A stretch of DNA of 64,000 bases. It comes from Ensifer sp. LC163 (GTDB lineage Bacteria > Pseudomonadota > Alphaproteobacteria > Rhizobiales > Rhizobiaceae). A program made the translations under genes and the position numbers. The stretch spans positions 310,001 through 374,000 of the forward strand of contig NZ_MBSS01000001.1 in NCBI RefSeq assembly GCF_001695855.1, in the 5' to 3' direction. Below are positions 33,955-42,090 of this stretch, one piece after another (the stretch's first letter is position 1; each line of letters begins with the position of its first letter). The notes under the pieces are model-generated. The model had not been told where the DNA came from and made no database searches. It was given only the letters and a program-made list of their open reading frames with translations.

Positions 33955-34401
33955 CTACAGGTGCTCGACGCGAAGACGCCCGCCCCAATGGTCGTTCAGG
34001 TATTCGCAGACGAGGCTGCGGTGGCAGCGGTGCGGCTTGTCCTCGGCGCAGAGCAGGCAGGCGCCCTGCAGCGCCTCCGGCTTGACGTGCTGCTCGACCT
34101 TGCGCTCCGCCATGAGATCGAGAAAGTCTCGCGAAAAGGTCTTCCAGTCGCCCTTGTCGGTCTTGTAGGCCTTCATGATCGCCTCGGTGGGCGCGAAGAG
34201 CGGCTGGTGCACATAGTCAATGCCGCCGATCCGTTTCAGGAAGAAGGCAAGGTCATTGGCCTTGGCGAAGCCGGCAAGCTGCGAGGTGTTGTGCAGACGC
34301 ACATCGACAACCGTCTTGACACCGGCCTTCTGCAGGCGATCGAAGAAATCTTCGGCCGATGACTTGGTGAAGCCGATCGTCGAAACCTGCACGTTCTCCA
34401 T
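33955..34401 (-). CDS. DUF488 family protein
   Basis: A 148-residue protein with the DUF488 signature: VSTIGFTKSSAEDFFDRLQK at the N-terminus, TVVDVRLHNTSQLAGFAK, the middle FFLKRIGGIDYVHQP and the C-terminal CLLCAEDKPHRCHRSLVCEYL with three or four conserved Cys/His residues. The motif ends in WGGRLRVEHL. The start at 34399-34401 follows GGGGTGAG at normal spacing; a GTG 9 bp upstream is less good. The family is uncharacterised, though the Cys/His cluster suggests metal or redox chemistry. It is convergent with pcrA and 50 bp downstream of the GNAT gene on the same strand. Confidence 0.88.
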   Translation of the reverse strand: MENVQVSTIGFTKSSAEDFFDRLQKAGVKTVVDVRLHNTSQLAGFAKANDLAFFLKRIGGIDYVHQPLFAPTEAIMKAYKTDKGDWKTFSRDFLDLMAERKVEQHVKPEALQGACLLCAEDKPHRCHRSLVCEYLNDHWGGRLRVEHL

Positions 34402-34451
34402 GGCGCTCACCCCAGTTGCCCACTGTCACACAGCCCCGGCGAAGCTGAAGC

Positions 34452-34913
34452 CTAGACCATCTTGCGGTAGACGATAAAGCCCGAACGCTCCGCCACCTTG
34501 TCGTAAAGTGCCATCGCGGTGGCGTTGGTCTCGTGCGTCTGCCAGTAGACGCGCGGCGAGCCTGCCGCTTGCGCCGCCGCATAGACGCCTTCGATCAAGG
34601 CCGCGCCGACGCCCTTGCCCCGCACAGCTTCACTGGTGAAGAGATCCTGAAGGTAGCAATTGGGGTGGATGGACGTCGTGCTGCGGTGGAAGAGATAATG
34701 CGTCAGCCCGACGAGCCGGCCTTCGCTTTCGGCCACCAGCGCATGCATCGGCTCGTAAGCATCGAAGAAGCGCGACCAGGTCATCGCGGTAATGGCGGGA
34801 TCGAGCGCCGTTGCACCGGAGCGACCATAAAAGGCGTTGTAGCCATCCCAGAGCGGCAGCCACTGCTCGTAGTCGCCGCGGGCAAGCGGGCGGATGCGAA
34901 CTGCGTCGGTCAT
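34452..34913 (-). CDS. GNAT family N-acetyltransferase
   Basis: A 153-residue acetyl-CoA-dependent acyltransferase. VRIRPLARGDYEQWLPLW opens the fold, VAESEGRLVGLTHYL is the central strand, LQDLFTSEAVRGKGVGAALI carries the acetyl-CoA loop (RGKGVG for Q/RxxGxG/A) and NATAMALYDKVAERSGFIVY ends it. ATG at 34911-34913 is chosen; the frame continues upstream without homology. It is followed by the DUF488 gene on the same strand after 50 bp. The acceptor (an amine, perhaps of a small molecule) cannot be told from sequence. Confidence 0.9.
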   Translation of the reverse strand: MTDAVRIRPLARGDYEQWLPLWDGYNAFYGRSGATALDPAITAMTWSRFFDAYEPMHALVAESEGRLVGLTHYLFHRSTTSIHPNCYLQDLFTSEAVRGKGVGAALIEGVYAAAQAAGSPRVYWQTHETNATAMALYDKVAERSGFIVYRKMV

Positions 34914-35080
34914 GTCTCTATCCTGCTCTTTGGCGGCGAATATGGCTTCGCTCCCAGCATCTGCGAATTGTGCGCGCAGCACATCTTTGAGACTGACTTT
35001 TCCCCTGCAAATTGAAATATTACACTCACCTAATGTAATTGCGAAATGCCTGTCTCAACAATCAAAATGCGAGCGGCGAC

Positions 35081-36301
35081 ATGTCTTGGACAAGCACGAC
35101 ACATTGGTTGGCGGAACTGGGCCTGACAGAAGCGCGCGAGGCCGATCGGCAAGGCATACTGGTCGCCAATCTGGCGGCAGCCGTTATTGCAGTCTCGTCG
35201 AGTGGTTTCGCTGTCATCTACGCACTCTTCCAGCAACCAAGCCTGCAGGGTTTGGTGGTTTGCAATGTTCTGCTCGCGACCGCTGCCACCATCACACCTC
35301 TGTTCCATCGGTTTGGAAAGAGAGCATCGGCACTCTGGGAGTTCACCATATGTGCCGTGGCACTCACGGTCGTCAGTGCGCATCTCGGCCGGGACTCCGG
35401 GGTTTTATTCAATCTTCTGGGCGTCACACCCGTCGCATTTGCAATATTGGGCCTGGACCATTGGCGGATGGTCGCCAGCCTCGGCCTCCTCACCGCCATT
35501 GTGATCATCGTGGGAGGCATCGCCTTTCCGACGCCACTGCCCGGTATCTATGCCGACGAGAGCTTCCTCCAGCTCGTCAACGCCTCTGCGATCCTGACCG
35601 TCACCCTTCTGATGTTCGCGACCATGCACTATGCCCTCACGCTGGCGCGCGATGCCCAGATGCGTCTGAGCAATCTCATGTTGTCGATCATGCCCGCCGA
35701 GATCGTCGACCAGTTGCGCAGAGATGACCACGCCGCCACGATCAGGAAATTCGATACGGCTGCGGTGCTGCTCATCGATATCGTGCAGTTCGTCAGGCTT
35801 TCCAACGAGCTCGGTCCGGAACGGACGGTCGCGCTGCTCGACGATTTCTTCTCGCAGCTCGACGCGGCATCAGCCTGGTTCGGCGTCGAGAAGATCAAAA
35901 CGATCGGCGACGCCTATCTGGCCGCAGCGGGCGTACCAAGCGCCCATCCCAATAGCGTAGAGGCAGCCGCCGGCTTCGGCTTCCTCGCGTTCGAGATCGC
36001 CGAAAATGTCGGCAGGACGCACGGGGTCGTGCTGCATTTGCGCATCGGCATGGCCTCGGGATCCGTCACTGCCGGAGTGCTGGGCCGCACCCGCTATGCC
36101 TACGACATCTGGGGAGCACCGGTGAACCTTGCGGCACGGCTCGAAGCGATCGGCCACGCCGGGTGCATCGTCACGACGCGCGACGTCAAGGCCGCCCTCG
36201 ACGGCAAATTCGCGTTTGAAGCCGGCGAAATCACCAACATCAAGGGATTTGGCGATACGGAAACATGGCGCATGAGCCTACAGCGCCGCGCGTCTATTTA
36301 G
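35081..36301 (+). CDS. Membrane-anchored class III adenylate cyclase; 3' end supplied by a repeat
   Basis: A 406-residue protein. Six hydrophobic helices (about 27-195) form a sensor-like membrane domain. The cyclase homology domain (about 215-395) has AAVLLIDIVQFVRLS with the first metal Asp, KIKTIGDAYLAAAG with the substrate Lys and second metal Asp, and TRYAYDIWGAPVNLAARLEA with the purine-contacting Asp and catalytic Asn/Arg. The Lys/Asp pair favours ATP as substrate. The last residues (SLQRRASI) and the stop come from a family-1 repeat starting at 36279, so the natural C-terminus was probably replaced. Start ATG at 35081 has no strong Shine-Dalgarno sequence. Sinorhizobium genomes carry many such cyclases. 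Confidence 0.9.
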   Translation: MSWTSTTHWLAELGLTEAREADRQGILVANLAAAVIAVSSSGFAVIYALFQQPSLQGLVVCNVLLATAATITPLFHRFGKRASALWEFTICAVALTVVSAHLGRDSGVLFNLLGVTPVAFAILGLDHWRMVASLGLLTAIVIIVGGIAFPTPLPGIYADESFLQLVNASAILTVTLLMFATMHYALTLARDAQMRLSNLMLSIMPAEIVDQLRRDDHAATIRKFDTAAVLLIDIVQFVRLSNELGPERTVALLDDFFSQLDAASAWFGVEKIKTIGDAYLAAAGVPSAHPNSVEAAAGFGFLAFEIAENVGRTHGVVLHLRIGMASGSVTAGVLGRTRYAYDIWGAPVNLAARLEAIGHAGCIVTTRDVKAALDGKFAFEAGEITNIKGFGDTETWRMSLQRRASI

Positions 36302-36379
36302 ACGCGCAAAGGTCGCTGTAACACTTTGAGTTGCTGCATAATTCCTTAAATCGATTCCGATTTAAGGAATTATGCAGTA
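36279..36379 (-). repeat. Family-1 two-hairpin repeat, complete, TA-flanked
   Basis: TA, CAGCGCCGCGCGTCTATTTA ... GACGCGCAAAGGTCGCTG, linker AACACTTTGAGTTG, CTGCATAATTCCTTAAATCG ... CGATTTAAGGAATTATGCAG, TA. It begins inside the adenylate cyclase gene and provides its stop codon. Confidence 0.95.
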
Positions 36380-36494
36380 GCCCGCTAGCAGCGGACTTCG
36401 CCCCTTGCGGCACGTTGCCGCCGCCGGCAGTGTCAGGCGCCCGGCGCAAATCCACGAAGCGGCGCAGCGATCTGGCGGTCGCTGACCCGGACGG

Positions 36495-37154
36495 TCAGGC
36501 GGCACCCGGCATGGCGACCTCATCTCTTGCCATCACATTGATGATCTCATCGACGCCGGTCAGGATCGCGTCGCCCATGAAGGCGATGTTGTCCATCGAG
36601 CGCTCGCCCGCCTCATGGTGTCCGGCACCGCAGGCGTCGCGGATAACGATCGGCACAAGCCCAAGGTCGGCGCCATGGCGCACGGTCGGGTCGATGCCGA
36701 TCTCTGTGGCGATGCCGCAGATGGCAAACGAGGTCAGTCCGAGATCGCGCAGGATGATGGCCAGTGGTGTGCCCTCGAAGGCCGAAAACGTAATCTTGTC
36801 CAGGATCGCTTCGCCCTCGCGCGGCGCCAGTTCCGGCACCAGCTCGAAGCCCGGCGTGCCGCGCAGGAACCAGGGCTTCACCGCATCAGGATCATCCGTG
36901 CGCTGCCAGGCCATCGCCTGGCGCAACTGGAACGCGCCCATCAGCGGTTTCGGCATCGACAGGTGCCGCAGAAAGATGACGGGATAGCCGCCGGCCGGTG
37001 CCGTCTCCAGAACCTTCAGCACCTCAGCCAGGATCGCCGGGCCATTCTTGACCTGGTTGGCGATCCCCACCTGCATGTCGTAGACGACCAGCGCCATCCG
37101 GTCCGGCCGGCAAAAATCGGCAAGCGTTTTCCCAATTTCCAGTGAAACTGCCAT
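36495..37154 (-). CDS. Isochorismatase-like hydrolase lacking the catalytic Cys
   Basis: A 219-residue cysteine-hydrolase-fold protein. VVYDMQVGIA provides the triad Asp, and the DKITFSAFEGTPL region the triad Lys. Where the nucleophile Cys is normally found (GIATE-x-C), this protein reads GIATEIGIDPTVRH, with Gly in place of Cys; PIVIRDACGAGH follows. Loss of the Cys suggests either a non-classical mechanism or a binding role. The same GIATEIGI pattern is shared by a subgroup I recall from other Rhizobiales, so it is not a simple decay mutation. The start at 37152-37154 follows GGAAGGGGGA; an adjacent ATG is 3 bp upstream. Confidence 0.85.
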   Translation of the reverse strand: MAVSLEIGKTLADFCRPDRMALVVYDMQVGIANQVKNGPAILAEVLKVLETAPAGGYPVIFLRHLSMPKPLMGAFQLRQAMAWQRTDDPDAVKPWFLRGTPGFELVPELAPREGEAILDKITFSAFEGTPLAIILRDLGLTSFAICGIATEIGIDPTVRHGADLGLVPIVIRDACGAGHHEAGERSMDNIAFMGDAILTGVDEIINVMARDEVAMPGAA

Positions 37155-37275
37155 CATTCCCCCTTCCGGCCCCCTCCTCAGGCGGCCGTCCCACGCTTCA
37201 ATCAAGCACCGGCAATGTGGCGCGGCGGTTCCAAGGTTTCAATACGGCCGGCAGCAGATGATGGCAGGCAAGACC

Positions 37276-38355
37276 TTAGGCAGCACCGTTCTTCATATAG
37301 GACTGGATCAGCGTCTGGATCTCACCCTTGACCTTGTAGATATCCGACACGCGATCGACGTCGAAGCGCGTGCCATTCTTGTCCGCGTCAAAAACGGTCA
37401 GGAATTTTGTCTTCGAATTGAAGTGCAGGCGCAGGATCGGTTTCCGATTGTTATCATCGAAATTAATGCCGCAGTAGGACTTCTGATCGCGCATGACTAT
37501 CCGGGAAATGTCAGCAAATTCTGCTCCTATCGCGCGCACAATGTTGAAACCATCGACCTCCTCCTGCGTCGTTTCAACCGCATCTTCGTCCGCGTCTTTA
37601 AGTTCTGGTGCCGAAGTCGGACTTGCCGCCGGGATACTGACGCTATCGTTGAAAGCAGCGGTCAATTTGCGCTGAATCTTCTGACGAACCAAATCGTCAA
37701 ATGCTCGCTTAATGATTGGTTTGAATTCGGTGACAACGGCCGCCGTGAGTTTGCCATCATAAATATTCTTCGAGATCAACCGCACGAATTCATCGTCGGG
37801 TTCGTTGAATTGGGCCTCGATACAACTAATGGCCGCCTTCATACGCTTCAACGTATTGGCAGAGCTCTTGATGTCTTCAATTGAGAAGCGGTCCTTGTGA
37901 AATTTCTCCAACTCGCGCAGATCGTTCTCGTCGTAGTCGAAAAGATCGAATTTGAAGAACGGATTGATGTCCAGTTTGTTCGGCGCATCAAGGTCTGTAA
38001 AGAACCAGATTTGAATGCCATTCGTGAGGATCGCAATCGAGCAATCGGTTGTCGAGAAATAGCGGTAAAGTTGGCTGTATTGTGCATCCGAAAGGTTGGC
38101 ACTCACTGCCTTCGCTTCGACAATGTACTGGATTTTGCCGTCCAGCTTGACCGCGTAATCTACCTTTTCACCCTTTTTGAGCCCGACATCTGCAACGAAT
38201 TCCGGGATAATCTGCGTGGGGTCGAACACATCAAAACCAAGCGTCCGCAAGAAGGGCATGACCAGCGCGTTCTTCGTTGCCTCTTCCGTTAGCGCAATTG
38301 TCTGCGCCGATACCGCCCGCTTCGAAAGTTCGGTTACCTGTTCTTTGAATGACAT
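37276..38355 (-). CDS. Orphan HsdR_N-type nuclease domain protein
   Basis: A 359-residue protein. Its N-terminal half resembles the type I restriction enzyme R-subunit N-terminal domain: TEEATKNALVMPFLRTLGFDVFDP and EKVDYAVKLDGKIQYIVEAKAV, where the D and E-x-K are PD-(D/E)xK nuclease residues, then SQLYRYFSTTDCSIAILTNG. There is no DEAD-box motor. The C-terminal half is uncharacterised, with a Ser/Thr/Asp-rich linker around 240-270. Codons favour A/T at third positions more than in the neighbours, pointing to horizontal origin. No methylase or specificity subunit is nearby. It could be a stand-alone defence or repair nuclease. The start follows an otherwise weak ribosome site. Confidence 0.82.
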   Translation of the reverse strand: MSFKEQVTELSKRAVSAQTIALTEEATKNALVMPFLRTLGFDVFDPTQIIPEFVADVGLKKGEKVDYAVKLDGKIQYIVEAKAVSANLSDAQYSQLYRYFSTTDCSIAILTNGIQIWFFTDLDAPNKLDINPFFKFDLFDYDENDLRELEKFHKDRFSIEDIKSSANTLKRMKAAISCIEAQFNEPDDEFVRLISKNIYDGKLTAAVVTEFKPIIKRAFDDLVRQKIQRKLTAAFNDSVSIPAASPTSAPELKDADEDAVETTQEEVDGFNIVRAIGAEFADISRIVMRDQKSYCGINFDDNNRKPILRLHFNSKTKFLTVFDADKNGTRFDVDRVSDIYKVKGEIQTLIQSYMKNGAA

Positions 38356-38555
38356 GCCGCTTTCCCCTCGATAGCGTCTGCCCGAATTAAACTCAGGAAC
38401 GAGTTACACTGCAAATACCCACAATCATTGATTGATTCCCGCTGACTTGCAAGCCGGCAGTATGCCGCTCAACGAAGCAACGTTTAGTTGCCGTTGAAAT
38501 TGATCGATTGCAGCGGAATATCGAGCGGCAGCATAACCAACAATGGCGGGTACAT

Positions 38556-39230
38556 TCACGCGCTTCCGTCCCCGCCTGTCCTCGCCTTGCTGATCAGCGC
38601 CATGACTTCGGCATCGGAGGTTTGCTCGAAGTCGCGATAATGCAGGCCGACGGCGCGGAAGAAGGCGGGGGTGGAGAGGCAGACGATGCTATCGACCGAT
38701 GACCGCAGGCGGGCGATCGCGCTGGCCGGCGCGACGGGAACCGCCACCAGCAGGCTGCGGACACCGGCCCGGCGCAGCGCCTCGATCGCCGCGCGGATCG
38801 TGCCGCCGGTGGCGATGCCGTCATCGACGAGCACCACATTGCGATCCCTTGGCGAAAGCGGTTCGCGGTCACCGAGATAGAGTATGCGCCGCCTTGCTAT
38901 CTCGGCGCGTTGGCGCTCGGTTTCGGCGGCGAGGTAGCCACGCGGCGGCCGCACCAGGCGCACGGCCTCGCGGTTCAGCACCAGTTCCGCCTCTTCGCCA
39001 TCGACCAGTGCGCCAAGGCCGAATTCCTGATGGCCCGGTGCGCCGATCTTGCGCACGATCAGCACCTCGAGCGGCGCATGAAGATGCATGGCAATCTCGA
39101 AGGCAACCGGAACGCCACCACGCGGCAGCGCCATTATCAGGGGCTCCGGCGGCGCCTCGGCCGCCACCGCCTGCGCCAGCCGGCGGCCCGCATCGGCCCT
39201 ATCCTCAAACAACACCGGTCCCGTGAACAT
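38556..39230 (-). CDS. Phosphoribosyltransferase family protein
   Basis: A 224-residue PRTase-fold protein. FEDRADAGRRLAQAVA at the N-terminus, LIMALPRGGVPVAFEIA (the first loop), VLIVRKIGAPGHQEFGLGA and the PRPP loop VVLVDDGIATGGTIRAAIEAL (the acidic pair and TGGT) are all present. Start ATG at 39228-39230 follows GGGAGAGG. Proteins of this kind often lie near erythromycin-esterase-like or alpha/beta-hydrolase domains, but none is here. The nucleobase, if any, is unknown. It is divergent from the diguanylate cyclase gene. Confidence 0.9.
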   Translation of the reverse strand: MFTGPVLFEDRADAGRRLAQAVAAEAPPEPLIMALPRGGVPVAFEIAMHLHAPLEVLIVRKIGAPGHQEFGLGALVDGEEAELVLNREAVRLVRPPRGYLAAETERQRAEIARRRILYLGDREPLSPRDRNVVLVDDGIATGGTIRAAIEALRRAGVRSLLVAVPVAPASAIARLRSSVDSIVCLSTPAFFRAVGLHYRDFEQTSDAEVMALISKARTGGDGSA

Positions 39231-39477
39231 GTCGCCTCTCCCAATCAGCGGAAAGCCTTTTGACACACTTGGCACCGCGTCGCGACCAACCAAACACCCC
39301 ACCGTCCGGCAGTTGTCATCCAGCATCGCTGGACAACCGCGCCAATCGTAGCAATCGCTAAAATTGCAGCGAATTTCGCCGGATTTCGTTAAGGCGCCAA
39401 AGCTACCAATTGACCATGCATATTTGGCTTTGTCGCAAGCCGCCTTCCTCGATTTTAGCACGACGGGCCGTTTCGAA

Positions 39478-40722
39478 ATGAGCTTTCTCCCCGCCCTATC
39501 GATCATCTCCCTGCTGCTGATGCTGCCGGTGCTGCTGTCGCTGCGGAAATCCTCGACCCCGGGCGCCGCGGAGTTCGCTTCAGGCTGCGCAACGACGGCC
39601 GTTGCCATGGCGCTGGTGATGTTGTCCGAGGTTTCGTCGCTCCGGCCGCTGGCGCTTGTCGGCTATGCGTTTCTTGCCGGCGCCTGTCTCTTCGTTCTTG
39701 CCGGGTTCCGCGCATTCTTCGCTCTACCCAGCTGGAGGTCGGCAATCCTGTCGCTCGGCGCAGCCTTGGCTGCCACCATATCGGTTCTGGCAGCCTCGGG
39801 CCCGGAGAGTGTCGCAACTCGGGCGCTGATCGCGCTCGGCATCGCGGCCGCCGTCTTCGTGATCGCTTCCATTTTTGTCCTGAGGCTGCGCACGGCCAGC
39901 GATCCGACAATACGACGGGCGATCGTCGTCGGGGCTGCCGTTGCCGGCGTGACGCTCCTGCATATCGCCGCACACCTGCCAGCCGCCACCGTGAACCAGA
40001 CCGGCCCGTTCGCGCAGGTCGCCTGGAATTTCGCGCTGGCGGCCATGTGGCTGCTCTACATGCCGATCCTGTTTCTTGGCGTCATACTCATGGCGCATGA
40101 CCGCCTTATCGCCGATCTCAAGACCACGATCGCCCGCGACGAGCTGACGGGAGCGCTGTCCCGACGCGCCTTCATCGATCTCGGCGAGCGCCTGTTCGTG
40201 TCGTGTCTCGCCCGCACGCGCCCGGCCGCCTTCCTGCTGCTCGACCTCGATTATTTCAAGCAGATCAACGATCGCTACGGCCATGCCGCCGGCGACGCCG
40301 CGCTCGGCCATTTCGCCGGTATCGTCGCAGCCTGCCTTGCCGGACGCGGCACCTTCGGGCGCATCGGCGGCGAGGAATTCGGGATCGTTCTGTCCGATCA
40401 CACGGAGGGGGAAGCGTTTCTGCTCGCCGAGGAGATCGGCCGCACGGTCCGTGACACGCCTATCGGCCGCTTCGGCCAACCGATCCGGTTGACGGTCAGC
40501 ATCGGCATTGCAAGCGCGGGTCAGGGCGACACCATGACCGACGTGATGGTCCGGGCTGACATGGCGCTCTATGCGTCCAAGGCCGACGGCCGCGACCGCT
40601 GCACGATCGCCGGCCGGCTGCAGCCGGATGCGAGCGCGCGCGTGCTTGCCGCCGCCGCCGCGCAGCTTCGCGCTGCCGAAGACTATTCGCGCGCACCGCA
40701 ACTGCTGCGCGACGCCGGCTGA
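39478..40722 (+). CDS. Membrane diguanylate cyclase (GGDEF)
   Basis: A 414-residue protein with six or seven hydrophobic helices in residues 1-215, a sensor of unknown signal. The C-terminal GGDEF domain has ARDELTGALSRRAFIDLGER, LLLDLDYFKQINDRYGHAAGD, the active GGEEF (about 298-302, RIGGEEFGIVL) and LTVSIGIASA, ADMALYASKADGRDR. The catalytic residues are intact, so it should make cyclic-di-GMP from GTP. The inhibitory I-site (RxxD five residues before GGEEF) is absent, since GRGT occurs there, suggesting no product inhibition. No EAL domain is present. ATG at 39478 has a weak ribosome site, and the sequence upstream is AT-rich and non-coding in appearance. Confidence 0.92.
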   Translation: MSFLPALSIISLLLMLPVLLSLRKSSTPGAAEFASGCATTAVAMALVMLSEVSSLRPLALVGYAFLAGACLFVLAGFRAFFALPSWRSAILSLGAALAATISVLAASGPESVATRALIALGIAAAVFVIASIFVLRLRTASDPTIRRAIVVGAAVAGVTLLHIAAHLPAATVNQTGPFAQVAWNFALAAMWLLYMPILFLGVILMAHDRLIADLKTTIARDELTGALSRRAFIDLGERLFVSCLARTRPAAFLLLDLDYFKQINDRYGHAAGDAALGHFAGIVAACLAGRGTFGRIGGEEFGIVLSDHTEGEAFLLAEEIGRTVRDTPIGRFGQPIRLTVSIGIASAGQGDTMTDVMVRADMALYASKADGRDRCTIAGRLQPDASARVLAAAAAQLRAAEDYSRAPQLLRDAG

Positions 40723-40813
40723 GGCAACCTCCGCACGGCCCGCCTCTTGCCACCCTTCTTGCAATGACAGCGGCAGAACCTATGTGAACGGGGCAGTCCA
40801 TCGGAGGAAATCC

Positions 40814-41314
40814 ATGTCCCGTTCGTTCCGCGTCTCGATCCTGGCCGGCCTCGCCGCTGTCGTGACGACCGTCTCTCCCGCCCGCGCCGAAACCGTCGGC
40901 GAAGTCGGCGTCGACTGGCTCGGCAACGACATCATCGTCGACGCGGTCAGCGACCCCAAAGTCAAGGGCGTGACCTGTCACGTCACCTATTTCGATCGCG
41001 GCGTCATCGACCGGCTGAAGAACGGCAACTGGTTCGAGGATCCCTCCAACAACTCGATTGCCTGCCGCCAGACCGGCCCGATCGAGATCGGCGACATCGA
41101 TCTCTCGAAGGAAGGCGAGGAAGTCTTCCGCTCCGGGCTGTCACTGATCTGGAAAGATTTGCTCGTCACCCGCATCTACGACCGCAAGAACGACACGCTG
41201 ATCTATCTCGCCCACTCGCGCGAACTGACCGACGGCTCGGCCAAGATGTCGATCACGACGATCCCGCTCTACGGGCAAACGGTCAATTGGCAGGAAGGCA
41301 AACCCAAGCCTTAG
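40814..41314 (+). CDS. creA: CreA family protein
   Basis: A 166-residue exported protein. Residues 1-25 are a signal peptide ending ARA. The mature part begins ETVGEVGVDWLGNDIIVDAV and continues with VKGVTCHVTYFDRG, NSIACRQTGPI (the two Cys residues are probably disulfide-bonded) and MSITTIPLYGQ, matching CreA (DUF1532-like). GGAGG lies just before the ATG. It is followed by a good terminator shared with the convergent small secreted-protein gene. The function of CreA-like proteins is unknown. Family recognition is strong. Confidence 0.9.
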   Translation: MSRSFRVSILAGLAAVVTTVSPARAETVGEVGVDWLGNDIIVDAVSDPKVKGVTCHVTYFDRGVIDRLKNGNWFEDPSNNSIACRQTGPIEIGDIDLSKEGEEVFRSGLSLIWKDLLVTRIYDRKNDTLIYLAHSRELTDGSAKMSITTIPLYGQTVNWQEGKPKP

Positions 41315-41322
41315 AAAAACGG

Positions 41323-41355
41323 ACCCTCCCGGAACGTCGTCCCAGGAGGGTTTTG
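41323..41355 (+). terminator. Terminator after creA
   Basis: ACCCTCC (41323-41329) pairs with GGAGGGT (41345-41351), followed by TTTTGTC. An A-run (41315-41319) precedes the stem, so it can also end transcripts coming from the opposite side. Confidence 0.85.
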
Positions 41356-41396
41356 TCACTCGCCAGTCCCCACACCTGGCGTCAGACCTTCAATGC

Positions 41397-41693
41397 TCAA
41401 AAGGTAGGCGGGACGATACCCTGGTAGTACTCGCCATCACCACCCTGGTAGCGATCAAAAGACGGCTGCTGGTAAATGATACGCGGCGGAGCGGTTCTGT
41501 AGATGCTGCCGGTCGGCATGCGGTCAACGGACCCAGAGTCGTACATCATCCTCGGCTGCGCCGTCGTGCGCGGCTGGATGGCATGGGGGTCGATACCCTG
41601 GTAATAGCTGTCGGCGAATGCCGGAGCAGCGACACCAGCGATCGCAGTCGATAGAACAAGTGCAGCAAGTGAGTTTCTCAGAGACATTTTCAT
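41397..41693 (-). CDS. Small secreted Tyr-rich protein with repeated YYQGI motif
   Basis: A 98-residue exported protein. Residues 1-27 are a signal peptide (AFA). The mature 70-odd residues are rich in Tyr, Gln, Pro, Arg and Gly, with YYQGI at 30-34 and again at 89-93 and RYQGG at 81-85. There is no Cys. The composition suggests a disordered, aromatic, wall- or polysaccharide-associated peptide; no family is recognised. AGGAG precedes the ATG. A 16-bp motif about 140 bp upstream is nearly identical to one upstream of the RND adaptor gene. The gene is convergent with creA. Confidence 0.75.
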   Translation of the reverse strand: MKMSLRNSLAALVLSTAIAGVAAPAFADSYYQGIDPHAIQPRTTAQPRMMYDSGSVDRMPTGSIYRTAPPRIIYQQPSFDRYQGGDGEYYQGIVPPTF

Positions 41694-42090
41694 GACATCA
41701 ACTCCTATGTCGTTGTCTTTGCATCACCCGGCCTCCGTTCGGGTACGAGCAAGAACGTACCATACACCCACTTGCTCCCCTGATGTAGTTGACGTTTCGC
41801 TCACATAATCTCGTGCAACGGTGATGAACATTACGCAACTGTAACTTGACCGGCTCGGCCATGTGGAGCCACAGGCGCCGATACATTTCAGCAAGCATCT
41901 GAAAGTTCATGATTTTTTTACAGCCGAAAGGGCGCGCGAAAACGCCGTGCCGTTTTGCGCCGTCGCCGGTTTTGACGACGAGAATGCTGAAAACCATCCG
42001 CGACCGTGGAAAGTTCCCGAAGAAAGAAAACGCAAACGGCCCGGAACTTTGTCCCGAGCCGCCTCGAATTGCGTTGCGATGTCGCTGCGA
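41694..42090. promoter_or_regulatory. Regulatory region with TTAC-N6-GTAA motif and cheW terminator
   Basis: ATTACGCAACTGTAAC (41830-41845) matches 29669-29684 except at two positions and would act on the small secreted-protein gene. GGCCCGGA (42038-42045) with TCCCGAGCC (42052-42060) forms a hairpin with a T-rich tail on the minus strand and probably ends the mcp-cheW transcript. No gene is seen in the region. Confidence 0.6.
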
